DNA of 57,747 nt from Candidatus Methylomirabilis lanthanidiphila. Its GTDB lineage: Bacteria; Methylomirabilota; Methylomirabilia; Methylomirabilales; Methylomirabilaceae. Made by a program: the position numbers and the translations under genes. The notes below the pieces were generated by a model. That model ran no database searches. It was not told the origin of the DNA and was given only the letters and a program-made list of their open reading frames with translations. Positions 50,459-57,747 of the stretch are shown here, piece after piece. Location: contig CABIKM010000033.1 in assembly GCA_902196205.1 (NCBI GenBank), positions 1 through 57,747 of the forward strand. The letters run 5' to 3'. How positions within the stretch are numbered: the stretch's first letter is position 1; every line of letters starts with the position of its first letter.

Positions 50459-51166
50459 TTAATGTAGGTCCTCGCAGAAGCGCGCAAAGAGGATCCGGGC
50501 CCGCCGATTGAGTGCATCGATCCGCGCTGGAAGCTGTTCAACGATTATATCTGGTCGGATATAGTCCTTCACGCCTTCCAGCTCTTGCGCAAAGATCCTC
50601 ACCCAATCAGAGACCATAGACGACGTCACCTCCAGGTGAAACAGCAGGCCGTAGACGTGGCGACCGATCGAGAAGGCTTGGCACTCGTAGAGCGTTGACC
50701 TGGCAAGGTTGACGGCCCCCGGTGGCGTATCGAAATACTCGCCGTGCCACTCGAACACCTCGATCGATTCCGGAAAGAGGCTAAACAGCCGATCGTGCCG
50801 CGCCGCCAGGGTGAGCTGGACCGGGTACCAGCCGATCTCCTTGCGCGGCCCCTGCCGGATCGTCCCGCCGGCCGCCTTGGCGATAAGCTGTGAGCCGAGG
50901 CAGATGCCCAATGTGGGGAAATCGAGCGCCAGCGCCTCCTTCAGGAGTCGATCCTCTTCCCTCAACCACGGGTAGTCGGCTTCGTCGTTGACACTCATCG
51001 GTCCGCCCATGACCAAAAGCCCTGAAAACGGCGACAGGTCGTCCGGCGCCCGATCGCCCTCGTACCACCGCACCGTCTCTACGGGGCGCTGCTGCGCCTG
51101 GAGCAGGTCAAGGAAGATGCCAGGGGTCTCACATTCGACGTGCTGAAACACCAGAAGCGGTTTCAT
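50459..51166 (-). CDS. Class I glutamine amidotransferase domain protein
   Basis: 235 residues from ATG 51166 (CGGAGGG upstream). Triad: nucleophile Cys in GICLGSQLIAKA, His-Glu in LLFHLEVT, and the oxyanion region in GLLVMGGPMSVND. The protein is a stand-alone GATase of the GMP-synthase-like type. It hydrolyses glutamine or a gamma-glutamyl compound for an unknown acceptor. Composition is back to the genome norm. Confidence 0.85.
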   Translation of the reverse strand: MKPLLVFQHVECETPGIFLDLLQAQQRPVETVRWYEGDRAPDDLSPFSGLLVMGGPMSVNDEADYPWLREEDRLLKEALALDFPTLGICLGSQLIAKAAGGTIRQGPRKEIGWYPVQLTLAARHDRLFSLFPESIEVFEWHGEYFDTPPGAVNLARSTLYECQAFSIGRHVYGLLFHLEVTSSMVSDWVRIFAQELEGVKDYIRPDIIVEQLPARIDALNRRARILFARFCEDLH

Positions 51167-51275
51167 TGAAACCCTCCGATTCAGATGCACAATATGGCCT
51201 CATCATACCGCAAGCTCTTCATCATCGCCAGACCATTTACCGCGCGCACGCCCTTTGCGCGCGAGTGGAAATAGA

Positions 51276-51303
51276 TTGTCGATCACAGAGAACGTGCTAG
51301 GAT
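51276..51303 (+). promoter_or_regulatory. Possible thiI promoter
   Basis: TTGTCG, a 16-base spacer and TAGGAT, about 25 bases before thiI. It lies inside the longer open frame, which supports the later ATG start. Confidence 0.4.
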
Positions 51304-51329
51304 GGGGCAACAGGAGGCCAGGAGGCACG

Positions 51330-52529
51330 ATGGTACGTGAAGGCAATGCGCGGCGACGGGAACCGGTGCGGGGCGCCCTTATCCATTACCACGAGATCGC
51401 CCTCAAAGGGAAAAACCGGGGCTTTTTTCTGAAGCAGCTTGAGGCCAATCTCCTGGCCGCCACACGCGATCTCGACTGCGGCCCGCTTCGGCGGCCTGCC
51501 GGTCGGCTGTTCCTCGAGATGGGCGAGGGGACACTTTGGGAGGACCTGCGGCCGCGGCTGAGCCGGGTTTTCGGGATTGCGAACTTTTCCCCAGCCTTCG
51601 TGATGGCACCTGATCTGGAGCTGCTCGCGAAACGGATCGAAGAGGAGGTCTCGGGTCGTTCATTCCGCAGCTTCCGCGTAGCGGCCCGTCGTGCCTTCAA
51701 GACCTTTCCACAGACCTCTCAGCAGATTAACGAGATGATCGGGGCCAGGGTGCAGCGCATCTGTAGCGCTCGCGTCGATCTCACCAACCCGGACCTGACT
51801 GTCGCCATCGAAGTGCTCCCCAACGAGGCATTTGTCTACTTCGAAAAGCTCCATGGTCCGGGTGGCCTGCCGGTGGGGACCGGCGGGACGCTTGCGTGTC
51901 TGCTGTCAGGCGGGATCGACTCGCCGGTTGCGGCCCACCGGATGATGAAGCGCGGCTGTCGTATCGTCTTTGTTCACTTCCACAGCCAGCCGTTCGCCGA
52001 TCGCACGTCACAAGACAAAGCGATTGAATTGGTGCGCGTGCTCACGCAGTACCAGTTTACCTCCCGCCTCTATCTTGTGCCCTTCGGCGAAATCCAGCAG
52101 GAGGTCGTCGCTCGCGTTACGGGACGCCTGAGGGTCCTCATGTATAGACGGCTTATGCTGCGGATTGCCGAACAGATCGCTCACAAAGAGGGCGCCCAGG
52201 CCCTGGTCACTGGTGAGAGTCTCGGCCAGGTATCGTCACAAACCATCGAAAACATCGCCGCCATCGAACAGGCATCGACCCTGCCGATCTTACGGCCGCT
52301 GATCGGAATGGATAAGGACGAGATCACACAGCAGGCACAGCAGGTCGGCAGCTACGAGATCTCCATCATCCCCGACCAGGACTGCTGCTCGATGTTTACA
52401 CCCAGGCAGGCGGCGACGCACACAACGCATCGCGAGATCGAACTCGCCGAGCGTCCTCTTGACCTGGACCGGCTCACGGCACAAGGTCAAGCCGCTGCAC
52501 ACTCCCTCGAGCTATCGTTTCCAGGTTAA
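51330..52529 (+). CDS. thiI: tRNA 4-thiouridine synthetase ThiI
   Basis: 399 residues from ATG 51330 with AGGAGG five bases upstream. N-terminal ferredoxin-like and THUMP domains (about 15-170) include HYHEIALKGKNRGFF. The PP-loop adenylation motif SGGIDSPVA is near 195. There is no C-terminal rhodanese domain; a CC pair is at IIPDQDCCSMF. This is the common short form, which needs a separate sulfur carrier. It thiolates U8 of tRNA and can feed thiamine synthesis. Confidence 0.93.
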   Translation: MVREGNARRREPVRGALIHYHEIALKGKNRGFFLKQLEANLLAATRDLDCGPLRRPAGRLFLEMGEGTLWEDLRPRLSRVFGIANFSPAFVMAPDLELLAKRIEEEVSGRSFRSFRVAARRAFKTFPQTSQQINEMIGARVQRICSARVDLTNPDLTVAIEVLPNEAFVYFEKLHGPGGLPVGTGGTLACLLSGGIDSPVAAHRMMKRGCRIVFVHFHSQPFADRTSQDKAIELVRVLTQYQFTSRLYLVPFGEIQQEVVARVTGRLRVLMYRRLMLRIAEQIAHKEGAQALVTGESLGQVSSQTIENIAAIEQASTLPILRPLIGMDKDEITQQAQQVGSYEISIIPDQDCCSMFTPRQAATHTTHREIELAERPLDLDRLTAQGQAAAHSLELSFPG

Positions 52530-52543
52530 TTAAACAGCAGGTC

Positions 52544-52630
52544 GGCTGTCAGCAGTCAGCATAAGCAAGGTCAATCCCTATCCTTTTTGCAGAGAACTGA
52601 TAGCTGAACGCTGACAGCTTTTAGCTGTAC
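52544..52630. repeat. 7-bp-periodic inverted repeat between convergent genes
   Basis: Left units GGCTGTC, AGCAGTC; right units GCTGAAC, GCTGACA, GCTTTTA. Arms 52545-52560 and 52603-52618 pair at 14 of 16 bases. Same design and same position between convergent genes as 13453-13526; it may help end transcription. Confidence 0.75.
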
Positions 52631-52632
52631 TA

Positions 52633-53022
52633 TCACTTCTTTGGTTGGTACTTCGGGACGGCCAGCAAGCGGATGAAGGCAACGACGTCCTTGATCTCCT
52701 TGTCGTTCAGCATGCTGCCGTAACCGGTCATCATCGGACTCAACTTCTCGGCCGCGCTGCCGTTCTTGATGACATTGGTCAATTGCGCGTCGGATCTGCC
52801 ATTCATATACTTGCCGTCAGTCAAGTCTCGCGGCTTAGGGTTCAGGGCGGCGGCGGCCGGCCCGTCCCCCTTACCCGCCGGACCATGACACGGCACACAA
52901 AAGGTCATAAACTTCTCGGGCGCCTTGGGCGCGTTGTTCGCCGACCCTGCTGCCCAGGCCCCTGTCGAGCTGACGATCAGAGCGGTCAGCGCCAACGCGT
53001 GGACGGTCGTTTTTCTCACCAT
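52633..53022 (-). CDS. Periplasmic class I c-type cytochrome
   Basis: 129 residues. A signal peptide (VHALALTALIVSSTGAWA) is followed by a single haem site CVPCH near residue 42 and a likely axial methionine in SPMMTGYGSML. The body matches small cytochromes of the cbb3-CcoP/CcoN-associated type (KGDGPAAAALNPKPRDLTDG). It carries electrons in the periplasm. Partners are not encoded nearby. Confidence 0.9.
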   Translation of the reverse strand: MVRKTTVHALALTALIVSSTGAWAAGSANNAPKAPEKFMTFCVPCHGPAGKGDGPAAAALNPKPRDLTDGKYMNGRSDAQLTNVIKNGSAAEKLSPMMTGYGSMLNDKEIKDVVAFIRLLAVPKYQPKK

Positions 53023-53082
53023 TGATGCCTCCTGTGAAGGTGTTCCGAATTATCCAATAGAATACAACTGACATCTCCTTAG

Positions 53083-53111
53083 ATGTTGCACTCTGGATCA
53101 TCCTCTGTCAA
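53083..53111 (-). promoter_or_regulatory. Possible cytochrome c promoter
   Basis: TTGACA (53106-53111), a 17-base spacer and a weak CAACAT (53083-53088) on the minus strand. Confidence 0.35.
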
Positions 53112-53208
53112 GGGGAAGTTGACTCAAAACGTGGGGTCATCATCTGCAGTACGTCCGCGAACAAATAGTCAACAATAGAACACTTTTACTTCAGTGTCGT
53201 ACTACACC

Positions 53209-53237
53209 TTGCGGGGATCGACGGATTACGGTATATG
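53209..53237 (+). promoter_or_regulatory. Possible thrB promoter
   Basis: TTGCGG, a 17-base spacer and TATATG, about 50 bases upstream of thrB. Confidence 0.45.
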
Positions 53238-53286
53238 GTGAGGGCACGCGACACCGAATGTGGACGCCATACAAGGAGAACGATCG

Positions 53287-54195
53287 ATGCCACGAGTGAG
53301 AGTACGGGTGCCTGCCTCAACAGCGAATCTTGGACCGGGGTTTGACACGCTCGGAATGGCGTTGAGTCTGTACAACGAGGTGGAGCTCAGCGACGAGGGC
53401 GACGGACTTCAACTTGAGGTCGAAGGCGAGGGGAAGGCCGAGCTGGAGCTGGCAGGCGAGCGCAACCTGTCGGTTCGCGCGGTGCGGGAGACGCTGCGGG
53501 AGCTGGGTTGCCAGCCGTCCGGACTACGGGTACGCCAGATTAACCGGATTCCGCTGGGGCGCGGCCTTGGCAGCAGCGCCGCAGCCAGCCTCGCCGGAAT
53601 CGCCGCCGCCGCCCGACTGGCCGGCGTCGAGCTCTCGACGGATGAGCTCCTCGCCAGGGCCGTCCCGTTCGAAGGGCACCCCGACAACGTCACGCCGGCC
53701 CTGATCGGAGGCCTCACGACCTCCGCCATCGTAGCGGGCCGTGTTGTGGCCGCCAAGGTCCCCGTTCCCGCCTACCTGAAGGCAGTGGTCGTGATCCCGG
53801 ACCTCACACTGCCCACCAAACGTGCGCGGGAGGTCCTTCCCAAACAGGTCCCGTTTGCGGATGCGGTCTTTAACCTGACCCGCCTGGCCCTCCTGCTCAC
53901 GGGCCTCGCCACCGATCGTCCCGATCTGCTTGCGCCGGGGACTGAGGACCGCCTCCACCAGCCCTACCGGGCTACATTAGTCCCAGGGATGGAAGCGATT
54001 CTGGAGGAGGGGCGGCAAGCGGGCGCACTGGCCACCTGCTTGAGCGGCGCGGGCTCCTCACTGCTCGCGCTGGTCAACACTGACGACGAGCGGATCGGTC
54101 ACAGGATGAGCGAGCGCTGGCAGCGCGAGTTCGGGATCGCCAATCGCGCGCTCGTCCTCGAGATCGACCGCCAGGGCCTCGTCTGCCTGGAGTGA
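53287..54195 (+). CDS. thrB: Homoserine kinase
   Basis: 302 residues from ATG 53287, eight bases after AAGGAG. GHMP-kinase fold: RVPASTANLGPGFDTLGMAL at the N-terminus, the ATP loop PLGRGLGSSAAASLAGI and the C-terminal LSGAGSSLLALV. It phosphorylates homoserine for threonine synthesis. An upstream in-frame ATG (53260) lacks a good ribosome-binding site. Stands alone, not with thrA or thrC. Confidence 0.95.
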   Translation: MPRVRVRVPASTANLGPGFDTLGMALSLYNEVELSDEGDGLQLEVEGEGKAELELAGERNLSVRAVRETLRELGCQPSGLRVRQINRIPLGRGLGSSAAASLAGIAAAARLAGVELSTDELLARAVPFEGHPDNVTPALIGGLTTSAIVAGRVVAAKVPVPAYLKAVVVIPDLTLPTKRAREVLPKQVPFADAVFNLTRLALLLTGLATDRPDLLAPGTEDRLHQPYRATLVPGMEAILEEGRQAGALATCLSGAGSSLLALVNTDDERIGHRMSERWQREFGIANRALVLEIDRQGLVCLE

Positions 54196-54197
54196 GA

Positions 54198-54232
54198 GTT
54201 TCGGGTTTTGAGTTTTGGGTTGCGGGTTCTAT
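54198..54232. repeat. 7-bp-periodic repeat
   Basis: Five units, e.g. GTTTCGG, GTTTTGA, GTTTTGG, filling the gap between the convergent thrB and FKBP genes. Confidence 0.7.
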
Positions 54233-54235
54233 GAG

Positions 54236-54796
54236 CTACTTGCTTTGGGCCGGCTCGATACCTACCACCTTGACGTCGAAGGTCAAGGCTTTACCCGCCA
54301 GGGGATGATTGGTATCGAGGACGACCGTCTTCTCCTTGATCTCTTTCACGAAAGCATGCCGGGTCTGTCCATTCTGCCCTTGGGCCATAAGATGGGCCCC
54401 GACGGTCTGCGATTTCTCCGGAATGCGTTCTTTGGGAACCTCCACGAACGCCTCGGGCCTGATCGGTCCATAGGCTTCGTCAACTGAGACGACGACGTGC
54501 TTGGTGTCGCCCACGCGTAGGCCACCCAGCGCCTTTTCCAACCCAGGGATGATCTGCCCCTCCCCGTGGATATAGACCAAAGGGTCCCCCCCCTCATTGG
54601 TATCCAGCACTGTCCCCTTTTCATCCGATAGTCTGTACTCAAGCTGTACGGTCGAACCGTTCTGAATCCCGGCATTGCCAGGCTCAACCTTGGTCTGCGT
54701 CGCAGTTTGAGTTTCGGCCGGCGCGAGTCCCGCCGTCAGAGCAAGCATCATCACCGAACCGGCCGCAAGAAACAATGCATATCGGGTCTTCTTCAT
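54236..54796 (-). CDS. Exported FKBP-type peptidyl-prolyl isomerase (SlyD-like)
   Basis: 186 residues. Signal peptide (FLAAGSVMMLALTAGLAPAE), then an FKBP domain with a SlyD-type insert: VQLEYRLSDEKGTVLDTNEG, GQIIPGLEKALGGLRVGD, EAYGPIRPEAFVEVP and NHPLAGKALTFDVKVVGI. It probably assists folding in the periplasm. The metal-binding His-rich tail of cytoplasmic SlyD is absent. Confidence 0.92.
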   Translation of the reverse strand: MKKTRYALFLAAGSVMMLALTAGLAPAETQTATQTKVEPGNAGIQNGSTVQLEYRLSDEKGTVLDTNEGGDPLVYIHGEGQIIPGLEKALGGLRVGDTKHVVVSVDEAYGPIRPEAFVEVPKERIPEKSQTVGAHLMAQGQNGQTRHAFVKEIKEKTVVLDTNHPLAGKALTFDVKVVGIEPAQSK

Positions 54797-55194
54797 TCTA
54801 CTTCCTCCATGGTTGGCATAACACCCGCTACACGGCTCCTACGCCTCCCCGCGAGGCGACGGACCGCTGACAGCCACGGCGCATAGAGTACGCCCCGCAC
54901 CCCTTTGGCGCAACCGAAAAGTCGCCGGCCCATCGGGGCGAAATGAAGCGTTTGACGAATTGGCCCGGTTGCGATACACTGTTATCGATCCATGAGGTGA
55001 TTGACTCGTGTCGTTTCAACCGGACGCGCCATATGTGTTGAAACGGCTCCAGCAGGTCCGCAGTCGGTTTCCCTTCGGATTCTGACCGTTCTCGCGCCTC
55101 CCCAACGCTGGGTTTCGAGTATCATGCACGTTTTTCATGTCGGTACCGACCACCACTGACGTCGTAGTCGGGAACCGCGATAAAAAGGCATTCT
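54797..55194. other. Gene-free region upstream of typA
   Basis: No convincing gene. It contains the typA promoter (54952-54980) and, in the presumed leader, a perfect 9-bp inverted repeat CGTTTCAAC (55012-55020) / GTTGAAACG (55037-55045) with a 16-base loop. The leader would be about 208 bases, unusually long for typA. A short minus-strand frame at 54828-55019 has no protein-like features. Confidence 0.5.
54952..54980 (+). promoter_or_regulatory. Promoter of typA
   Basis: TTGACG, a 17-base spacer and TACACT; strong match to the sigma70 consensus. Confidence 0.65.
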
Positions 55195-57024
55195 ATGGGA
55201 CAACAGCGAACCGACCTCAGGAATCTGGCCATCATCGCGCACGTGGACCACGGCAAGACGACGCTCGTCGATGCCATGCTGAAGCAGAGCCATATCTTCA
55301 GGGACAACCAGGCGGTGATGGTGCGAGTCATGGACTCGAATCCTCTTGAACGGGAGCGCGGCATCACCATCCTGGCCAAGAACACCGCCGTGACGTACGG
55401 GAGCGTGAAAATCAATATTGTGGACACCCCCGGGCATGCCGACTTCGGGGGCGAGGTCGAGCGGGTTCTGAATATGGTAGACGGGGTATTGCTGCTGGTG
55501 GACGCGGTGGAGGGGCCGATGCCCCAGACCCGGTTCGTGCTGCGTAAGGCCCTGGCGCTGCAGCACCGGGTTGTCGTTGTCGTCAATAAGATCGACCGCG
55601 CCAACGCCAGAACCGACTACGCAACCAACGCGACGTTCGATCTGTTCATCGATCTTGGGGCAACCGAAGAGCAGGCCGACTTCCCGATCGTGTATACGGA
55701 CGCCCTCCGCGGACAAGCCGGCTATACGCCGACTACGCTGGCGCCTGACCTGCAGCCGTTGTTCGACACCATCCTGAAGTCTCTGCCGCCTCCTTCGGTA
55801 GAACCGGACGGACCCACACAGATGCTGGTCAACCTCCTGGCCTATGATGATTACAAGGGCAGGATCGCCATTGGTCGCCTGTATGCCGGTCGTCTGCGTC
55901 GAGCCCAGGAGGTCATCCGGATCGCGAAGGATGGAACGTTCCATCCCGACAAGGTGGCCCAGGTCTTCGTGCATCAGGGGTTGGACCGCATCGAGGTCGA
56001 GGAGGCCTCGGCGGGCGAGATCGTGGCGGTGGTCGGCCTTGAGGAGGTGGGAATCGGGGAAACGATCGCCGATAAGGATAATCCGCTGGCGCTTCCGCCG
56101 ATCCGAGTCGACGAGCCGACGGTCCAGATGACCTTCAGCGTCAACACCAGCCCCTTTGCGGGGCGGGAAGGCCGATGGAGCTCAAGCCGCAGCCTCCGCG
56201 AGCGCCTGTTTAAGGAGCTGGAGCACAATGTCAGCCTCCGAGTCCACGACACCGACAGCCCCGACAGCTTTCTGGTCGCCGGACGAGGCGAGCTGCACCT
56301 GGTCGTGCTGATTGAAACGATGCGGCGCGAGGGGTTTGAGCTGCAGGTTTCGAGGCCCGAGGTCATCTTTCAGACCGATCCGGAGACCGGCGAGCGGCTG
56401 GAGCCGTTCGAACGGGTCAGTATCGAGGTCCCGGAGGAGCAGGGCGGGTTGGTCATGGAGATGCTGGGCGGGCGGCGAGGGCGGCTGATGGATATGCGAA
56501 CGGGCGATCAGGGGCTCGTACACTACGAGTTCACGGTCCCCACGCGAGGGCTGCTGGGATTTCGGCAGGCGTTCCTGACCGCGACGCGCGGGACCGGGCA
56601 GCTCCACAGCTTGTTTCACGCCTATGAACCGATGGTCGGCGAGATCCGCGGACGCGACCGCGGGTCGCTGGTCGCCTGGGAGGCGGGCGTAGCCACCGCC
56701 TACGGTCTGGCGAATGCGGAAGGGAGCGGTATCCTGTTCATCGGATCGGGGACCGAGGTGTATGAGGGAATGGTCGTCGGCGAGGCAGCCAAGGAGCGGG
56801 ACCTGGAGGTCAATGTCGCGAAGCGAAAGCACCTGACGAATATGCGATCATCGACCTCCGATGTCGCGGTGCGCCTGACGCCGCCGAGACAGATGAGTCT
56901 CGACAATTGCGTCGAATATCTGGCTGAAGACGAACTGCTGGAGATCACGCCGAAGAGCCTGCGGCTGCGCAAGAAGGCGCTGGACCGACATGAGCGGAAG
57001 CGGGGACGGATCGCGAGGCAGTAA
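55195..57024 (+). CDS. typA: Translational GTPase TypA/BipA
   Basis: 609 residues. G1 [11 protein letters not shown]2 [11 protein letters not shown]3 [14 protein letters not shown] and G4 NKIDR, then the EF-Tu-like second domain, EF-G-like third and fifth domains, and the BipA-specific C-terminus ([20 protein letters not shown]). It binds the ribosome under stress and aids assembly of the large subunit. Full length, no defects seen. Confidence 0.96.
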   Translation: MGQQRTDLRNLAIIAHVDHGKTTLVDAMLKQSHIFRDNQAVMVRVMDSNPLERERGITILAKNTAVTYGSVKINIVDTPGHADFGGEVERVLNMVDGVLLLVDAVEGPMPQTRFVLRKALALQHRVVVVVNKIDRANARTDYATNATFDLFIDLGATEEQADFPIVYTDALRGQAGYTPTTLAPDLQPLFDTILKSLPPPSVEPDGPTQMLVNLLAYDDYKGRIAIGRLYAGRLRRAQEVIRIAKDGTFHPDKVAQVFVHQGLDRIEVEEASAGEIVAVVGLEEVGIGETIADKDNPLALPPIRVDEPTVQMTFSVNTSPFAGREGRWSSSRSLRERLFKELEHNVSLRVHDTDSPDSFLVAGRGELHLVVLIETMRREGFELQVSRPEVIFQTDPETGERLEPFERVSIEVPEEQGGLVMEMLGGRRGRLMDMRTGDQGLVHYEFTVPTRGLLGFRQAFLTATRGTGQLHSLFHAYEPMVGEIRGRDRGSLVAWEAGVATAYGLANAEGSGILFIGSGTEVYEGMVVGEAAKERDLEVNVAKRKHLTNMRSSTSDVAVRLTPPRQMSLDNCVEYLAEDELLEITPKSLRLRKKALDRHERKRGRIARQ

Positions 57025-57044
57025 CGCGACGACCCCGTACGACG

Positions 57045-57230
57045 CTATGCGTCCGCGTCAGGCGGCAGTTCCTCAGTTGGAGGCGCCTCTTCCCCCGGCA
57101 CCTCTTCCGCCGCTCCTAACGTGCCATCTTTACGCTCAAGTCTTTTACGGAGCTTCTCGTCCTGCTTGGCCTTGCGTGCGACTTCCTTTCGCCGCTTCTC
57201 CCCTCGGTACGGCTGGAACTTTCCCGCCAT
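57045..57230 (-). CDS. Small charged hypothetical protein
   Basis: 61 residues with GGAGATAG before the ATG. The N-terminal half is Lys/Arg-rich (FQPYRGEKRRKEVARKAKQD), the C-terminal half Glu/Pro-rich and probably disordered. The FQPYRGEKRRKE opening is found in small unnamed proteins of several bacteria. Function unknown. Confidence 0.6.
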   Translation of the reverse strand: MAGKFQPYRGEKRRKEVARKAKQDEKLRKRLERKDGTLGAAEEVPGEEAPPTEELPPDADA

Positions 57231-57380
57231 CCACTATCTCCTTTCTATGATTGCGTCTTTCTCTGTCGCGGCCACTACGCAGCCGCGAGAACTACACAAC
57301 AGCCTACGCCCTCGGGATAACACTGTCAAGGGGCTTGCGCGGCGGCGCGCCTTGACAGGCCCGTGCGCCTATGACATTTT
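57231..57380. other. Gene-free stretch with an inverted repeat
   Basis: Arms CTGTCAAGG (57323-57331) and CCTTGACAG (57350-57358) enclose a GC-rich loop; the arms contain face-to-face TTGACA-like boxes. No gene seen. Confidence 0.4.
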
Positions 57381-57525
57381 CTAGTGTAGTGTACCCAACG
57401 CTTCTTTACATTCATTCTGGAGCCGTCATTCCCGCAAAAGCGGGAATCCAGCGCAGAAAGACTGGATTCCGGGTCAAGCCCGGAATGACGATCACTGCCA
57501 AGGGACTTATGGGACACTACACTAG
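57381..57525. mobile_element. MITE-like element with dRS3-type core
   Basis: Terminal inverted repeats CTAGTGTAGTGTACCCA (left) and TGGGACACTACACTAG (right) differ at one base. Inside are a palindrome of dRS3 type (ATTCCC-N8-GGGAAT) and a second arm that pairs with it. TA lies at both ends, as for IS630/mariner-type insertions. No coding capacity. Confidence 0.75.
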
Positions 57526-57696
57526 TGTCCTGAATCAGAAGTTCGATGAGGAAGTCGACGTCCTAAGTGTCGTCGTTCCCGCGAAAGCGGGAATCCAGAC
57601 CCACGCTATTTCCTGGATTCCGGCTCGCGCCCGCTCTGCGGGCTTGGCCGGAATGACGGCCGGACATATGTCACGGATTTCAGACTCAGGACACTA
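57523..57696. mobile_element. Second MITE-like element abutting the first
   Basis: Terminal repeats TAGTGTCCTGAATCAGAA and its near-complement at 57678-57696, with a central CCCGCGAAAGCGGG palindrome and partner arm. It shares the TAG at 57523-57525 with the first element. A different end sequence but the same core type. Confidence 0.72.
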
Positions 57697-57699
57697 ACT

Positions 57700-57747
57700 A
57701 TGATGCAGGCGATTGATCGGCTTCAAGAAAAGGTGAAGGATCTGCCG
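57700..57747 (+). CDS. Start of a gene cut by the window end
   Basis: ATG ATG at 57700 opens 16 codons (MMQAIDRLQEKVKDLP) that run off the window. The charged amphipathic start resembles small antitoxin-like proteins, but it is too short to name. Only four bases separate it from the repeat element. Confidence 0.4.
   Translation, partial: MMQAIDRLQEKVKDLP

Noticed and set aside
54828-55019. 63-codon minus-strand frame
   Set aside because: No ribosome site, no protein-like pattern, and it overlaps the typA promoter.
57323-57358. Rho-independent terminator
   Set aside because: The stem is good but no T run follows on either strand.
1-57747. tRNA, rRNA or riboswitch genes
   Set aside because: Gaps were read for tRNA-like arms and known riboswitch cores; nothing convincing was seen, though a covariance search was not possible.

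Overview
The window is about 57.7 kb from a GC-rich Gram-negative-type bacterium. It carries periplasmic c-type cytochrome, CpxP-like and FKBP proteins, an ECF sigma/anti-sigma pair, two NtrC-type two-component systems and a class II FBPase. Gene content and style fit a Methylomirabilis-like (NC10) genome. That placement is recognition and inference; it was not checked by any search. No rRNA, tRNA, CRISPR array, integrase or intact transposase was found.

Layout. (1) 70-6892: operon for a group-4 hydrogenase/complex-I-like membrane complex (hyfB, C, E, F, G order). The large subunit has lost the Ni-ligand cysteines, so this looks like an energy-converting hydrogenase-related (Ehr) complex rather than a hydrogenase. 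(2) 7104-10141: histidine kinase, sigma54 activator and a 31-residue mS38/bS22-type ribosomal protein gene. (3) 10272-13453: ECF sigma factor, zinc anti-sigma factor, CpxP/Spy-like protein, then a Tim44-like protein. (4) 13595-17541, minus: cold-shock protein with long leader, a large radical SAM protein and a zinc alcohol dehydrogenase. (5) 17564-22817, minus: housekeeping cluster phoH-pgpH-ybeY-dgkA-era-recO. (6) 23082-28854, minus: aspS, hisS, glpX, yggU, yggT, proC; then ilvE on plus. (7) 30080-35197, minus: sugar-nucleotide operon (rfbA, rfbC-like, rfbB, a cupin mannose-phosphate isomerase, manC, UDP-glucuronate decarboxylase), divergent from a second kinase/sigma54-activator pair and a permease.

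(8) 38976-50458: an accessory island between core genes, with AT-richer stretches. It holds a hypothetical gene, a translationally coupled three-gene module headed by a TIGR04255-like protein, a complete type III restriction-modification system read divergently from it, a small Smr protein, and an HD-domain phosphohydrolase with a small partner. The trio and the restriction system are driven by back-to-back promoters whose -35 boxes form an inverted repeat. This is the best place to look for an undescribed (probably defence) system.

(9) 50459-57747: amidotransferase, thiI, cytochrome c, thrB, FKBP isomerase, typA, a small charged protein and the start of a gene running off the end. Intergenic DNA carries three repeat classes: degenerate 7-bp-periodic repeats at ten or more loci, C-rich/G-rich hairpins, and TA-bounded palindromic elements with dRS3-like cores, one of which supplies the stop codon of the restriction gene.
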